DNA from: Actinomadura sp. NBRC 104425
Lineage (GTDB): Bacteria; Actinomycetota; Actinomycetes; Streptosporangiales; Streptosporangiaceae
Reading direction: 5' to 3'
Assembly: GCF_030269545.1 (NCBI RefSeq)
Contig: NZ_BSTN01000031.1
Span: 1-64,000 of the forward strand
DNA: 64,000 nt
In this document: piece after piece, positions 17,401 to 24,633 of the stretch
Layout: each line of letters opens with the position of its first letter
Position numbering within the stretch: position 1 is the first letter of the stretch
Program-made: the position numbers and the translations under genes
The notes under the pieces: generated by a model
Database searches by the model: none
What the model was told of the DNA's origin: nothing
The model's input: the letters and a program-made list of their open reading frames with translations, nothing else

Positions 17401-18962
17401 CGGTCGGTGCGGTTGAAGCCGGCGAGGACGTGTTCGCGTTCGCCGCCGGTCAGCAGGTCGATGTCGGCGACGCGCACCGACGGGTCGGCGGCCGCGGCCG
17501 CCAGCAGGCGGGTGAGCCGCTCCCCCAGCGTCGCGACGGTCGCCCGGTCGAACAGGTCGCAGCGGTACTCCAGCACGCACGCCAGGCCGCCGTCCGGGCC
17601 GTGCTCGGCGAAGCCGAACACCAGGTCGAACTCGGCCGTGCGGGCCCGGACCGGCTCGGGCCGCGTGTCCAGCCCGGCAAGGGCGAACCCGGCGGACGGG
17701 CGGTTGCGGTAGCCGACCATGACCTGGAACAGCGGGTTGCGGTCGGCCGAGCGGACCGGGTTCAGCTCCTCCACCACGGCCTCGAACGGCACGTCCTGGT
17801 GGGAGAACGCGGCCAGGTCCGTCTCCCGGACGCGGGCGAGCAGCTCGGCGAACGTGGGGTCGCCGGACACGTCGGTGCGCAGCACCAGCGTGTTGCCGAA
17901 GATGCCGACCAGGTCGTCCAGGGCCCCGTCGGCGCGTCCGGAGACCGGCGCGCCGAGCGGCAGGTCGTCCCCGGCGCCGAGGCGGTGCAGCAGCGCGGCG
18001 ACCGCCGCGTGGCACACCATGAACATGGTGGCGCCGCCGCGCCGGGCGATCCGGCGCAGGGCGGCGGTGGTGTCCGGGTCCAGCTCGACGGTCAGTTCAC
18101 CGCCGGACATGCTCGACCGCGCCGGGTACGGGCGGTCGGTGGGCAGTTCCAGGCGTTCGGGCGCGCCGTCCAGCGTCTCGCGCCAGTAGGCGAGCTGGCG
18201 TGCGGCCAGGCTTGCGGGATCGGACCGGTCGCCGAGCATGTCCCGCTGCCACAGCGTGTAGTCGACGTACTGGACGGGCAGCGGCTCCCATCCGGGTGCG
18301 CGTCCGGCGGTGCGGGCGGCGTAGGCGGTGGACAGGTCGCGCAGGAACGGCCCCTCGGACCATTCGTCGGTGGTGATGTGGTGCAGCACCAGCGCCACGA
18401 CGTGCTCGTCGTCGGCCAGCCGGATGACGGTGGCGCGCAGCGGCAGCTCCGACGACAGGTCGAAGCGGCGGCCCAGCACGTCGGCCAGCACCCCGTCGAG
18501 CTCCGCCTCGCCGGCGGCCACGACGTCGAACTCGGGTCGGGCGTCCTCGGCCGGCACGATCCGCTGGTACGGGCGGCCCTCGTGTTCGGCGATGAGCGTG
18601 CGCAGCGCCTCGTGCCGGGCCGTCACGTCGGTGAGGGCGGCGCGGAAGGCGTCCGCGTCGAATGCGCCGCGCAACCGCATCACCAGCGGGTAGTTGTAGG
18701 CGGCCGAGGGCGTGAGCTGCTCGATCATCCACAGTCGGCGCTGCGCGAACGACAGCGGCGGCTCGGCGGGCCGCGTTTCGGCGGGGGCGAGCGCGGGCCG
18801 GCCGGTGCCGGAGGAGGCGGCGGCGCGGGCGGCCAGTTCGGCGTAGGTGAGCTCCTCGTCCTCGTAGACCAGCGCCACCGCGTCCGGGTCCAGCCGGACG
18901 CGTTCGCAGAACATCTCCGGCAGCGTCGCCGACGGCACCGGGGCGTCGTCTTCCCGCTTCAC
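14397..18962 (-). CDS. Non-ribosomal peptide synthetase, (A remnant)-C-A-PCP-C, siderophore assembly
   Basis: The product (1521 aa) contains, in order: a 35-residue piece of an adenylation-domain N-terminus (about 11-45); a condensation domain with H194-H195-x3-D-x-W-S; an adenylation domain (about 525-1015) with Y-T-S-G-S-T-G, Y-G-L-T-E and the A10 motif L-T-P-N-G-K-L; a carrier domain; and a second condensation domain with its HHxxxD motif at about 1240. There is no thioesterase. The carrier motif reads L-G-G-H-F-L-S-A-M: the phosphopantetheine serine position is Phe1067 (codon TTT), with Ser1069 two residues on. My hand alignment to GrsA gives the pocket residues D-V-F-I-V-V-A-V-N, which I cannot assign. 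The GTG start at 18962 is 7 bp from GGAGG. Confidence 0.9.
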   Translation of the reverse strand: MKREDDAPVPSATLPEMFCERVRLDPDAVALVYEDEELTYAELAARAAASSGTGRPALAPAETRPAEPPLSFAQRRLWMIEQLTPSAAYNYPLVMRLRGAFDADAFRAALTDVTARHEALRTLIAEHEGRPYQRIVPAEDARPEFDVVAAGEAELDGVLADVLGRRFDLSSELPLRATVIRLADDEHVVALVLHHITTDEWSEGPFLRDLSTAYAARTAGRAPGWEPLPVQYVDYTLWQRDMLGDRSDPASLAARQLAYWRETLDGAPERLELPTDRPYPARSSMSGGELTVELDPDTTAALRRIARRGGATMFMVCHAAVAALLHRLGAGDDLPLGAPVSGRADGALDDLVGIFGNTLVLRTDVSGDPTFAELLARVRETDLAAFSHQDVPFEAVVEELNPVRSADRNPLFQVMVGYRNRPSAGFALAGLDTRPEPVRARTAEFDLVFGFAEHGPDGGLACVLEYRCDLFDRATVATLGERLTRLLAAAAADPSVRVADIDLLTGGEREHVLAGFNRTDRMVPELTLPEMFQRCAAERPGAVAVVDGARTVTYAELDALSDRMARLLSLYGVGAESVVGVAVPRSVETVAVMLAANKLGAAFLPLDLAHPADRLACMLADARAAAVVVTEQVAGKVPQVDGVRPVVLDDPEVAAELAEIEPGGDDLPWVALDQAAYVIYTSGSTGRPKGVVVPHEGIGSLVATAVDRLGLTRDSRVLQFASTGFDVAVFELTMALCHGGRLVLVPDAARAPGRELTDFMTEQGITHAILPPSLVAALPPDCVPPEGATVLVGTETVPPDVVARWAGHLRLLAAYGLTEATVNSTLWPAEPGWSGGAVPIGAPDPNTQVFVLDERLRPVPPGVPGELYISGRGLARGYLGRPGLTAERFVACPFGLPGARMYRTGDRARWRRDGTLDLLGRADDQVKIRGYRIEPGEVAAALTRHPDVRQAAVVADRGGRDTRLIGYAVPEDGAPPLDPAALRAHVATLLPDDMVPAAVVVLDGPLPLTPNGKLDRRALPAPDRPVPTGAARPATALQRTLAALFAEVLDVPEVGVHDGFFELGGHFLSAMRLLGRIRATLDAGLTLREVFDAPTVAALAERLDRDRGEQHARPPLVPAEPRPEAVPLAPPQEWHRARHRQGTGTAYDMAFAYRPADGLDRAAVAAALADLAERHEPLRTVAAEHGHRGAALELQEHQVADLDAGLRALAAEEADLDGRPPLRACLVTGPAGARALLLAMHHIGVDEWSLVPLFRDFTIAYRARLRGDAPAWTPLPVGYSDYTQWAHHIVARVEQRQLAYWCDALDGMPRRVPLPYDRQPAADHRPRGDHLEFALDPDLHEAVDALAARTRTGMFMVIQAAFAALLTRHGAGTDLPIAAQVAGRDEAALADLVGCFANIVVLRTRTGGDPEFTELLARVRDTDLAAFDRQDVPFARVAAALGLAAPQVMVVHHEAPADERVTAFQHVPTGALTAELTLALYEPHGPGPVDCLLRYDAGLFDRATVQALADELIDILRRSTR

Positions 18963-19021
18963 CAGCACACCTCCGACACGGCCCTCTCCCCCCTGCTCAC
19001 CGTTGCGACCGGGCCGGCTGG

Positions 19022-20338
19022 TCAGTTGTGCACGGCGTAGGAGTCGCGGTGCAGGCCGCTGAGCCGCTCGGCCACCGAGTCGGCGATCTCCCCGGCCCGG
19101 ACGGCGGTGTTGGACAGCAGGGTCGAGCCGATCCCGTGCGTGTGCTCGGTGGCGCCCTGCAGGTACAGGCCGCAGCGCATCGCGGACGTGGTGGCGATGC
19201 GGTAGTCGCGTTCCACACGCAGACCGCCCTCGGGGCGCCGCACGCAGTACTCGCCCGCCTCGCCCAGCAGTGTCAGCGGGTCGCAGGGCCGGTATCCGGT
19301 CGCGTAGACCAGCGCGTCGGCCTCCAGGACGGTGCGCTCGCCGGTCGGCAGGAACTCGACCGTGACGCGCACCGTCGACGCGTCGGCCTCCACGTCGGTC
19401 ACGCGGGAGGTGTTCATGATGCGCAGCCGCTCCCTGCCCTGCACCTTCTCCTGGTAGTGCCGCCGGTACAGCTCGTCGATGAGCTCCAGGTCGACGACGG
19501 AGTAGTTGGTGGAGCGGTGGTAGTCCATCAGCGTCCGCTTCACCTCCTCGGGGGCGGTGAAGAAGTGGTCGACGGCCCCGGGGTCGAAGATGCGGTTGGC
19601 GAACGAGCTGTCGTCGGCGGGCGTGAAGCCGTACCTGGCGAACACCGTGCACACCTCGGCGTCGGTGAACGTGCGGTGCAGGTAGTCGGTGACCTCGGCA
19701 CCGCTCTGCCCGGCGCCGACCACCACCAGGCGGCGCGGGTCGCGCAGGCCCGACACGCGGTCGAGCAGTTCCCCGCTGTGCCAGATCCGCTCGCCGGTGA
19801 CGGCGCCGTCGGGCAGCACCGGCTCCAGGCCAGCGGCGACGACCAGGTTGCGGGCGCGCCGCGTGGTGAGCTCGTCGGAGCAGCCGCCCTGCCGGACCAC
19901 CACGTCGAGGTACTCCACGGCGCCGCCGACGACGACGGGGGTGACGGCGACGACCTCCGAGCCGTACTCGACCTGGTCGGCGAAGGCGGCCGCGGCCCAC
20001 TCCAGGTAGTCGTGGAACTCCGCGCGGGAGGGGAACAGCGTCTTGTGGTTGATGAAGTCGGCCAGCCGGCCGCGCTCGTGCAGATAGCTGAGGAAGCCGA
20101 AGCGGCTGGCCGGGTTGCGCATGGTGACCAGATCCTTCAGGAAGGACACCTGCATGGTCGCGCCCTCGATGAGCATGCCGCGATGCCAGCCGAACGCCGG
20201 TTGCTTGTCCAGGAACACCGCGTCGACCGCCTGGCCTGTGCGCTCGTGCCGCTCGCGCAGCGCGATCGCCAGGGCCAGGTTGGACGGGCCGAAGCCGATG
20301 CCGACGAGATCGTGGACGTGCGCGTCCGAGGGGGGCAT
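19022..20338 (-). CDS. L-ornithine (lysine) N-monooxygenase, siderophore biosynthesis
   Basis: At 438 aa it has the normal length of SidA/PvdA/IucD flavin N-hydroxylases. The FAD motif G13-I-G15-F-G17-P-S-N is the family signature, an NADPH-binding G-A-G-Q-S-G-A-E lies near 200, and the C-terminal A-T-G-Y motif is near 345. It makes N5-hydroxyornithine (or N6-hydroxylysine); the adjacent formyltransferase favours ornithine. ATG at 20338 is chosen because the FAD motif begins 12 residues later; AAGG lies upstream. It is first in the operon with NRPS and MbtH and reads away from the iron box at 20386-20404. Confidence 0.92.
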   Translation of the reverse strand: MPPSDAHVHDLVGIGFGPSNLALAIALRERHERTGQAVDAVFLDKQPAFGWHRGMLIEGATMQVSFLKDLVTMRNPASRFGFLSYLHERGRLADFINHKTLFPSRAEFHDYLEWAAAAFADQVEYGSEVVAVTPVVVGGAVEYLDVVVRQGGCSDELTTRRARNLVVAAGLEPVLPDGAVTGERIWHSGELLDRVSGLRDPRRLVVVGAGQSGAEVTDYLHRTFTDAEVCTVFARYGFTPADDSSFANRIFDPGAVDHFFTAPEEVKRTLMDYHRSTNYSVVDLELIDELYRRHYQEKVQGRERLRIMNTSRVTDVEADASTVRVTVEFLPTGERTVLEADALVYATGYRPCDPLTLLGEAGEYCVRRPEGGLRVERDYRIATTSAMRCGLYLQGATEHTHGIGSTLLSNTAVRAGEIADSVAERLSGLHRDSYAVHN

Positions 20339-20385
20339 GTAGGGGCACCTTTCCAAGATCCGACAGATGGATTTGCGCGGACTGA

Positions 20386-20423
20386 TTAGGTTAGCCTCAC
20401 CTAATTGAGGCGAGCCTAACCTT
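20386..20423. promoter_or_regulatory. Divergent double iron box
   Basis: TTAGGTTAGCCTCACCTAA (20386-20404) is a near-perfect 19-bp DtxR/IdeR/DmdR box. The adjoining TTGAGGCGAGCCTAACCTT (20405-20423) gives a second, weaker box back to back. The pair lies between the start codons of the monooxygenase (minus) and the formyltransferase (plus), 112 bp apart, and should couple both arms of siderophore synthesis to iron. Confidence 0.9.
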
Positions 20424-20450
20424 CCCTGATCCCCGGCACAAGGAGGCCAC

Positions 20451-21398
20451 ATGCGGGTCGTGATGTTCGGCTACCAGACGTGGGGGCACCGCACGCTCCA
20501 GGCGCTGCTGGAGTCCGAGCACGACGTCGTCCTCGTCGTCACCCACCCCAAGAGCGACCACGCCTACGAGAAGATCTGGGACGACTCCGTCGCCGACCTG
20601 GCCGCCGAGCACGGCGTCCCGGTGCTGCTGCGCAACCGCCCGGACGACGAGGAGCTGATGACCCGGCTCAAGGAGGCCGACCCCGACCTGATCGTCGCCA
20701 ACAACTGGCGCACCTGGATCCCGCCGCGGATCTTCACCCTGCCGCGGCACGGCACCCTCAACATCCACGACTCGCTGCTGCCCGCCTACGCGGGCTTCTC
20801 CCCCATCATCTGGGCGCTCATCAACGGCGAGAAGGAGGTGGGGGTCACCGCGCACATGATGAACGAGGAGCTGGACGCCGGCGACATCGTGGTGCAGCGG
20901 GCCGTCCCGGTCGGCCCCACCGACACCGCCACCGACCTGTTCCACCGCACCGTCGACCTGATCGGCCCCATCGTCGCCGAGGCGCTCGACCTCATCGCCT
21001 CCGGGCGCACCGACTTCACCCCGCAGGACCGCTCGAAGGCCAGCTTCTTCCACAAGCGCTCCATCGAGGACAGCCGCATCGACTGGACCTGGCCCGCCGA
21101 GGACATCGAACGCCTCGTCCGCGCGCAGTCCGACCCGTACCCCAACGCGTTCACCTACTACAAGGGCGAGCGGGTGCGCGTGCTGAAGGCGTCGGTGTCC
21201 AAGGGCATCTACGGCGGCACCCCCGGGCGGGTGTTCATTCGCGAGGGCGACGGCGTGGTCATCGTCGCGGGGGCGGAGGCGCGCCGCGGCCGCAGCCGCG
21301 GCCTGGTCATCGAGCGGGTCCGCACCGACGACGGCACCGAGCTGCCCGCCACCGAGTACTTCCGCACCATGGGCGGCTACCTCACCGCGCAGCCGTGA
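20451..21398 (+). CDS. N-hydroxyornithine formyltransferase (10-formyl-THF dependent)
   Basis: The product (315 aa) belongs to the methionyl-tRNA formyltransferase-like family. Catalytic residues are N104, H106 (N-I-H-D-S-L-L-P) and D145 (E-E-L-D-A-G-D-I). The length and the absence of a tRNA-binding C-terminal OB domain of usual form fit small-molecule enzymes such as CchA of coelichelin synthesis. It is expected to convert N5-hydroxyornithine to N5-formyl-N5-hydroxyornithine, an iron-chelating hydroxamate. A strong AAGGAGG precedes the ATG, and the iron box is 28 bp upstream. Its stop overlaps the next start (GTGA). Confidence 0.88.
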   Translation: MRVVMFGYQTWGHRTLQALLESEHDVVLVVTHPKSDHAYEKIWDDSVADLAAEHGVPVLLRNRPDDEELMTRLKEADPDLIVANNWRTWIPPRIFTLPRHGTLNIHDSLLPAYAGFSPIIWALINGEKEVGVTAHMMNEELDAGDIVVQRAVPVGPTDTATDLFHRTVDLIGPIVAEALDLIASGRTDFTPQDRSKASFFHKRSIEDSRIDWTWPAEDIERLVRAQSDPYPNAFTYYKGERVRVLKASVSKGIYGGTPGRVFIREGDGVVIVAGAEARRGRSRGLVIERVRTDDGTELPATEYFRTMGGYLTAQP

Positions 21399-22651
21399 CC
21401 GGCGCCGTCGAGGCGCTGCGCGGCGAGACCGGCGCCATGGCCGAGCTGCTGGCCGGGCTCGTCCGGATCCCCAGCGTCGGCGGGTCGGCCGCCGAGGTCG
21501 AGATCCAGCAGTTCCTGGCCGGGTGGATGCGCGACGAGGGCCTGGAGGTCGACCACTGGCCGATCGACGTGGCCGCGGTCACCGACGAGGACGCCTTCCC
21601 CGGCGCCGAGGTGCCGCGCACCCGGGCGTCCGGGCTGGTCGGCCGCCTGCCCGGCACCGGCGGCGGACGCTCGCTGATGCTCAACGCCCACGTCGACGTC
21701 GTCCCGCCCGGCGACCCCGGCGCGTGGAGTGAGGACCCGTTCGGCGGCCGCGTCGCAGGGGACCTGCTGTACGGGCGCGGCGCCTGCGACATGAAGGGCG
21801 GGCTGGTCGCCGCGCTGTTCGCGGTGCGGGCGCTGCGCCGCGCCCGGCCGCGCGGCGACGTGCTCGTCGCGTGCGTGGCCGGCGAGGAGGACGGCGGCCT
21901 CGGCTCCTACGCCCTGCTGCGCCGCGGCTGGCGCGCCGACGCGTGCGTCATCCCCGAGCCGACCGGGCTGGACGTCGTGCCCGCCAACGCCGGCGCGCTG
22001 ACGTTCCGGCTGCGCGTTCGGGGCCGCGCCGCGCACGCCGCCCGCCGCGGCAGCGGGGTCAGCGCGGTGGAGCGGTTCTGGCCGGTCTACGCCGCGCTGC
22101 GCGACCTGGAGCGGCGCCGCAACGCCGACGTCGATCCGCTGATGCGGCGCTGGGACCTGCCGTACGCCATCGAGATCGGGACGGTGCGGGCGGGCGACTG
22201 GCCGTCCACCGTGCCCGGCGACCTGGTGGCCGAGGGCCGGATGGGCGTCGCCCTCGGCGAATCCGAACGTGCGGCCAGGCAGGCGCTGGAGCAGGCGGTC
22301 GCGGACGCCTGCGCCGCCGACGACTGGCTGTCGGAGCACCCGGTGCAGGTCGAGTGGTGGGGCGGCCGGTTCGCCTCCGCGCGCCTGCCCGCCGACGACG
22401 GCGGGCTGCTGGACCGGCTGGGCGCCGCGCACACCCGCGTGACCGGCGGCGCCCCGCAGGTGTGGGGCGCCCCCTACGGCAGCGACCTGCGGCTGATCAC
22501 CGGGCTCGGCGGCATCCCGGCCGTGCAGTACGGGCCCGGTGACGTGGCCCGCATGCACGGCCCGGACGAATGCGTGTCCCTGGACGAGGTCGCCGTCGCC
22601 GCGCAGACGCTGGCGGCCTTCGCGCTCGACCACTGCGGCGCGGCCGGGTAG
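21395..22651 (+). CDS. M20-family zinc peptidase/deacylase (ArgE/DapE-like) in siderophore operon
   Basis: The 418-residue protein has the M20 di-zinc motifs in order: H in N-A-H-V-D-V-V (about 99), D in G-A-C-D-M-K-G-G, E-E in G-E-E-D-G-G (about 163), E in I-P-E-P-T, and the C-terminal H in M-H-G-P-D-E. The dimerisation domain carries R-G-R-A-A-H-A-A-R-R. M20 enzymes hydrolyse amides such as N-acyl-ornithine or dipeptides. Translational coupling (GTGA overlap) to the formyltransferase implies a siderophore role: hydrolysing the NRPS product, trimming an acyl group, or releasing iron from the chelate. This role is inferred. Confidence 0.85.
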   Translation: MTGAVEALRGETGAMAELLAGLVRIPSVGGSAAEVEIQQFLAGWMRDEGLEVDHWPIDVAAVTDEDAFPGAEVPRTRASGLVGRLPGTGGGRSLMLNAHVDVVPPGDPGAWSEDPFGGRVAGDLLYGRGACDMKGGLVAALFAVRALRRARPRGDVLVACVAGEEDGGLGSYALLRRGWRADACVIPEPTGLDVVPANAGALTFRLRVRGRAAHAARRGSGVSAVERFWPVYAALRDLERRRNADVDPLMRRWDLPYAIEIGTVRAGDWPSTVPGDLVAEGRMGVALGESERAARQALEQAVADACAADDWLSEHPVQVEWWGGRFASARLPADDGGLLDRLGAAHTRVTGGAPQVWGAPYGSDLRLITGLGGIPAVQYGPGDVARMHGPDECVSLDEVAVAAQTLAAFALDHCGAAG

Positions 22652-22661
22652 CCGCGCCGCG

Positions 22662-24617
22662 TCAGGTCCTCTCGCGGATCGAGGCCGCCATGCCGGACGG
22701 GAGGCCGGTGACGCAGGCGCGGCCGTCACCGGCCACCCGGACCGACAGCGCGGACCGGCCCACGCGGATGTTGTCGGCCGACAGTTCCCCGAACCCGGGC
22801 ACGGGCGCCAGCGCGATGCGTCCGGCCGGGACGTCGACGTCCAGGCCGAGCAGCGCCGTGACCAGCGCCGGCGACACGGCGGCCGCCCACGCCTGCGGGC
22901 TGCACGCCGTCGGGTACGGCACCGGCGGCGCAGTGGAGTCCTGCCCGCCGAACAGCTCGGGCAGCCGGTGGCCGAACGCGGGGGCGGCGCCGATCAGGCC
23001 GCGCGCCAGCCGCACCGCGACCTCGGGATGCCCGGAGCGCACCAGGCCGAGGATCGCGATGGCGGTGTCGTGCGGCCACACCGACCCCAGGTGGTAGGAC
23101 AGCGGGTCGAACCCGGCGGCGTCCGGGGTCAGCGTCCGCAGGCCCCACCCGGAGTCCAGCTCGGGCAGCCGCGCCGCGACCTTCGCCTCCTCGGCGGCGG
23201 TGAGCAGGCCGGTGCCGAGCAGGTGGCCGAGGTTGGACGCCACGCCGTCGACGGGGCGGCCGTCGCCGTCCAGCGCGATCGCCGGGTAGCCGCCCGCGGC
23301 GTCGTCCACCCAGAACCGGGCGCGGAACCGTTCGGCCAGGTCGGCGGCCCAGCGGCGCCAGCGGTCCGCGCCGGGCCGGCCGAAGGCGTCCAGCAGGTCG
23401 GCGCCGAGCACGGCGGCCTGGTAGGAGTACGCCTGCACCTCCGACAGCGCGACCGGCGGCCGGGCAAGACGCCCGTCGGCGTGCTGGATGCCGTCGCCGG
23501 AGTCCTTCCACCCCTGGTTGGACAGCCGGTCGGCAGACCCCACATAGGAGACGAACCCGCCGTCGAACGTGCCGAGCCATTCCAGTGCGCGTTCCGCGGC
23601 GGGCAGCAGGGCGGCGACCTCGTCGTCGGGCATGCCCCAGCGGCGGGCCTCGGCGAGCGTGACGACGAACAGGGGCGTCGCGTCGACCGAGCCGTAGTAG
23701 ACCGGCGGTAGCCAGGTGGTGGCGTCGGCGGGACGCAGCTCGTGCGGGATCTTGCCGGGCGCCTCCTCGGTGACCGGGTCGCGGCGCACGCCCTGGTGGC
23801 GGGCCAGCACGCGCAGCGTCCCGGCGGCCAGCTCGTAGCCGAGCGGGAGCGCCAGCCGCGCCGTCCACAGCGCGTCGCGGCCGAAGAGGGTCAGGTACCA
23901 GGGGCTTCCGGCGGCGCAGTAGATGTCGCCGTCGTGGGCCAGCAGCAGCGCGCCCAGGTCGGCGACGCCCTGGGCGACGAGCCGATCGAGGCGTTCGTCG
24001 CCCGACCGGACGGCCAGCGGCGCGTCCGCCCACGGTGCCGGGCCGGGCGGCGGCGCCGGGCGGAACCCGGGCGTGTCCGGGGGCGTGGCGCGGACGGTGA
24101 CGGTGGCGGTGAACGACTCCCCCGGCGCGAGCGTCACGTCGGCGTGCGTGCGGCCGTCCAGGCGGACCCGGTGGCCGTCCGGCCCGGTCCAGTCGGTGCC
24201 GTCCTCCAGCGGCGTCTCCGGCAGGCCGGGGTCGCCGCCGGACCGCACGGCGCTGATGGACGCCAGGTCCCCGGCCGCCGCGATCCGCAGGGACGCGGCG
24301 GCCGGGGCGTCCCCGGTGTTGCGCAGGGTGATCCGTTCCGTGCCGCCGTCGGGGGCGGCGGCACGGACCCGTTCGACGGACAGCGCCCCGGCGGACGCGG
24401 TGAACCGGGCGCCGTTCGCGCCGTGCGGCCTCGCCTCGACCGGCTCGGGCTCGCGTCCGTTCACGGTCACCACGAGGCGCGACAGCACGCGGCGCTCGGC
24501 GACGTACAGGCCGTCGACGCCGCCGGCGACCTGGCCGCTCGGCGGCGACAGCCAGATCGCCGGGGCCGCCACGCAGGTGATGTGCTCATGGACGGCGGGC
24601 TGGGCGGACTGGGGCAA
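22662..24617 (-). CDS. Glycogen-debranching-like (alpha/alpha)6 glycosidase, cytosolic
   Basis: The product (651 aa) has an N-terminal debranching-enzyme beta domain (S-G-Q-V-A-G-G-V-D-G-L-Y-V-A-E-R-R-V-L-S) and a C-terminal alpha/alpha barrel with motifs L-T-L-F-G-R-D-A-L-W, S-N-Q-G-W-K-D-S-G-D and S-V-W-P-H-D-T. The G-R-D and W-K-D-S acidic residues are the likely catalytic area in this amylo-alpha-1,6-glucosidase-related family (GH63/GH133 clan). There is no signal peptide, unlike its neighbour. It lies 16 bp after the secreted alpha/alpha-barrel gene and is last in the alpha-glucoside operon. Confidence 0.8.
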   Translation of the reverse strand: MPQSAQPAVHEHITCVAAPAIWLSPPSGQVAGGVDGLYVAERRVLSRLVVTVNGREPEPVEARPHGANGARFTASAGALSVERVRAAAPDGGTERITLRNTGDAPAAASLRIAAAGDLASISAVRSGGDPGLPETPLEDGTDWTGPDGHRVRLDGRTHADVTLAPGESFTATVTVRATPPDTPGFRPAPPPGPAPWADAPLAVRSGDERLDRLVAQGVADLGALLLAHDGDIYCAAGSPWYLTLFGRDALWTARLALPLGYELAAGTLRVLARHQGVRRDPVTEEAPGKIPHELRPADATTWLPPVYYGSVDATPLFVVTLAEARRWGMPDDEVAALLPAAERALEWLGTFDGGFVSYVGSADRLSNQGWKDSGDGIQHADGRLARPPVALSEVQAYSYQAAVLGADLLDAFGRPGADRWRRWAADLAERFRARFWVDDAAGGYPAIALDGDGRPVDGVASNLGHLLGTGLLTAAEEAKVAARLPELDSGWGLRTLTPDAAGFDPLSYHLGSVWPHDTAIAILGLVRSGHPEVAVRLARGLIGAAPAFGHRLPELFGGQDSTAPPVPYPTACSPQAWAAAVSPALVTALLGLDVDVPAGRIALAPVPGFGELSADNIRVGRSALSVRVAGDGRACVTGLPSGMAASIRERT

Positions 24618-24633
24618 GGGGACCTCCCGTCGG

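Noticed and set aside
14511..19040. A 1509-codon open frame antisense to the NRPS
   Set aside because: The sequence is Arg/Gly/Val/Gln-rich without domains, while the other strand encodes clear C, A and PCP motifs.
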